Shown: positions 4,852 to 5,494 of the stretch, one piece after another
How the letters are laid out: every line of letters starts with the position of its first letter
How positions within the stretch are numbered: the stretch's first letter is position 1
NCBI GenBank assembly: GCA_013362555.1
Contig: JABFVX010000405.1
Span: 1 to 5,494, forward strand
Direction: 5' to 3'
DNA from: Mycobacteriaceae bacterium
GTDB taxonomy: Bacteria; Actinomycetota; Actinomycetes; Mycobacteriales; Mycobacteriaceae
Length of the DNA: 5,494 nucleotides
Translations under genes and position numbers: made by a program
The notes under the pieces: generated by a model
Told to the model about the DNA's origin: nothing
The model's input: only the letters and a program-made list of their open reading frames with translations
Databases searched by the model: none

Positions 4852-5494
4852 TCAGTCGTTGATGCGCACAGCGTAGCCGGCGGCGGCCAAGGCGGTCAGG
4901 ACGTCTTCGCGGTGCGCGGTGCCGCGGGTCTCGGCGGTGATTTCGACTTGGACCTCGTCCAGCGCGAGGGCGGCCGCGGTGCGGGAGTGGACCACGTCGA
5001 GCACGCTCGCGCCGGTCTTGCCGACCACTTGCAGCAGGCCGCTGAGCGCACCGGGCCTGTCCGGGATGGTCACCCGGACACCGAGGTAGCGGCCCGCGGC
5101 GCGCAGGCCGTGGCCGATGACGTGCGTCAGCAGCAGCGGGTCGATGTTGCCGCCGGACAGCACGACGCACACCGGCCCGGTCAGGCCGATTTCGGCGGCC
5201 GTGTGGGTCAGCAGCGCCGCGACGCCTGCCGCGCCCGCGGGCTCCACGATCAGCTTGGTTCGCTCCAGGCACAGCAGCAGTGCTCGAGACAGTGCGTCTT
5301 CGTCCACCGTGACCAGCGTCGGGCGGTGCGCGACGACTTCGGCGAACGGCACCGTGCCCGGCATCCCGACGGCGATGCCGTCGGCCATGGTGGACAGCTC
5401 CGTCGCGCGCACCGGCTCGCCCGCGGCGAGCGACAGCGGCCACGCCGCGGCGCCGCCTGCCTGCACGCCCACCACCCGCACCCGCGGCGCGAAC
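4852..5494 (-). CDS. ilvA: Threonine ammonia-lyase (threonine dehydratase), C-terminal part with ACT domain
   Basis: This PLP enzyme of fold type II deaminates threonine to 2-oxobutanoate and ammonia, the first committed step toward isoleucine. Only the last 213 residues are in the window; about 190 N-terminal residues, including the PLP lysine and glycine-rich phosphate loop, lie beyond the right edge. Visible are VRVVGVQAGGAAAWPLSL, then TMADGIAVGMPG, LLLCLERTKLIVEPAGAAG and VCVVLSGGNIDP. The Ser of SGGN is the expected pyridine-nitrogen contact. After this comes a single C-terminal ACT domain of about 75 residues, starting YLGVRVTIPDRPGALSGLL and ending AGYAVRIND. The single ACT domain after GGN-DP fits the medium-length form of the enzyme rather than the two-ACT E. 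coli IlvA form. In that subfamily the role may be biosynthetic or catabolic, so the symbol is less sure than the activity. The ACT domain suggests allosteric control by an amino acid. The frame continues through the window end, so the GTG at 5481 is internal. Confidence 0.88.
   Translation of the reverse strand, partial: FAPRVRVVGVQAGGAAAWPLSLAAGEPVRATELSTMADGIAVGMPGTVPFAEVVAHRPTLVTVDEDALSRALLLCLERTKLIVEPAGAAGVAALLTHTAAEIGLTGPVCVVLSGGNIDPLLLTHVIGHGLRAAGRYLGVRVTIPDRPGALSGLLQVVGKTGASVLDVVHSRTAAALALDEVQVEITAETRGTAHREDVLTALAAAGYAVRIND

Noticed and set aside
4852..5481. A complete 209-aa ACT protein starting at GTG 5481
   Set aside because: The frame is open to the window edge, and the visible sequence begins in the middle of a threonine ammonia-lyase catalytic domain. 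The GTG is an internal valine.

Overview
The window is GC-rich actinomycete DNA. The MetB, threonine ammonia-lyase and acyl-CoA dehydrogenase proteins read like their mycobacterial and Pseudonocardiales/Nocardia counterparts, start codons include GTG, and two genes appear to have leaderless promoters. I would place it in Mycobacteriales or Pseudonocardiales (Nocardia, Amycolatopsis or Saccharopolyspora-like), but the sequence alone does not fix the genus.

Layout: (1) 1-1085, minus strand: an acyl-CoA dehydrogenase of the glutaryl-CoA dehydrogenase type, cut by the left edge just before its catalytic glutamate. (2) 1086-1633: a 548-base gap between divergent genes. It holds the gcdH promoter, 2.5 copies of a 73-bp tandem repeat, one copy of a dispersed 23-bp element, and the promoter and structured leader of the next gene. 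(3) 1634-2464 and 2613-3467, plus strand: two tandem paralogous lysophospholipid acyltransferase-like proteins (276 and 284 aa), each behind its own leader of matching design. (4) 3469-3522: a perfect 24-bp stem-loop between convergent genes, probably a shared terminator. (5) 3534-4688, minus strand: metB, cystathionine gamma-synthase, with a leaderless promoter. (6) 4852-5494, minus strand: the C-terminal half of a threonine ammonia-lyase with an ACT domain, cut by the right edge.

The right-hand genes are standard aspartate-family amino-acid metabolism: threonine to 2-oxobutanoate for isoleucine, and homoserine ester to cystathionine for methionine. The left and middle genes are acyl-group metabolism: glutaryl-CoA-type oxidation and acyl transfer to an unknown acceptor. 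No obvious pathway joins the two sets.

No defence system, CRISPR array, transposase or RNA gene is visible. The best candidate for something undescribed is the shared leader of the two acyltransferase genes. Each has a -10 box, then an AGGAGGGCGG block near the predicted RNA 5' end, a stem-loop with one compensating base-pair change, a TCAATGG(C/G)GATT box containing an ATG, and a second stem-loop before the ribosome binding site. The tandem repeat and the dispersed 23-bp element are secondary points of interest.
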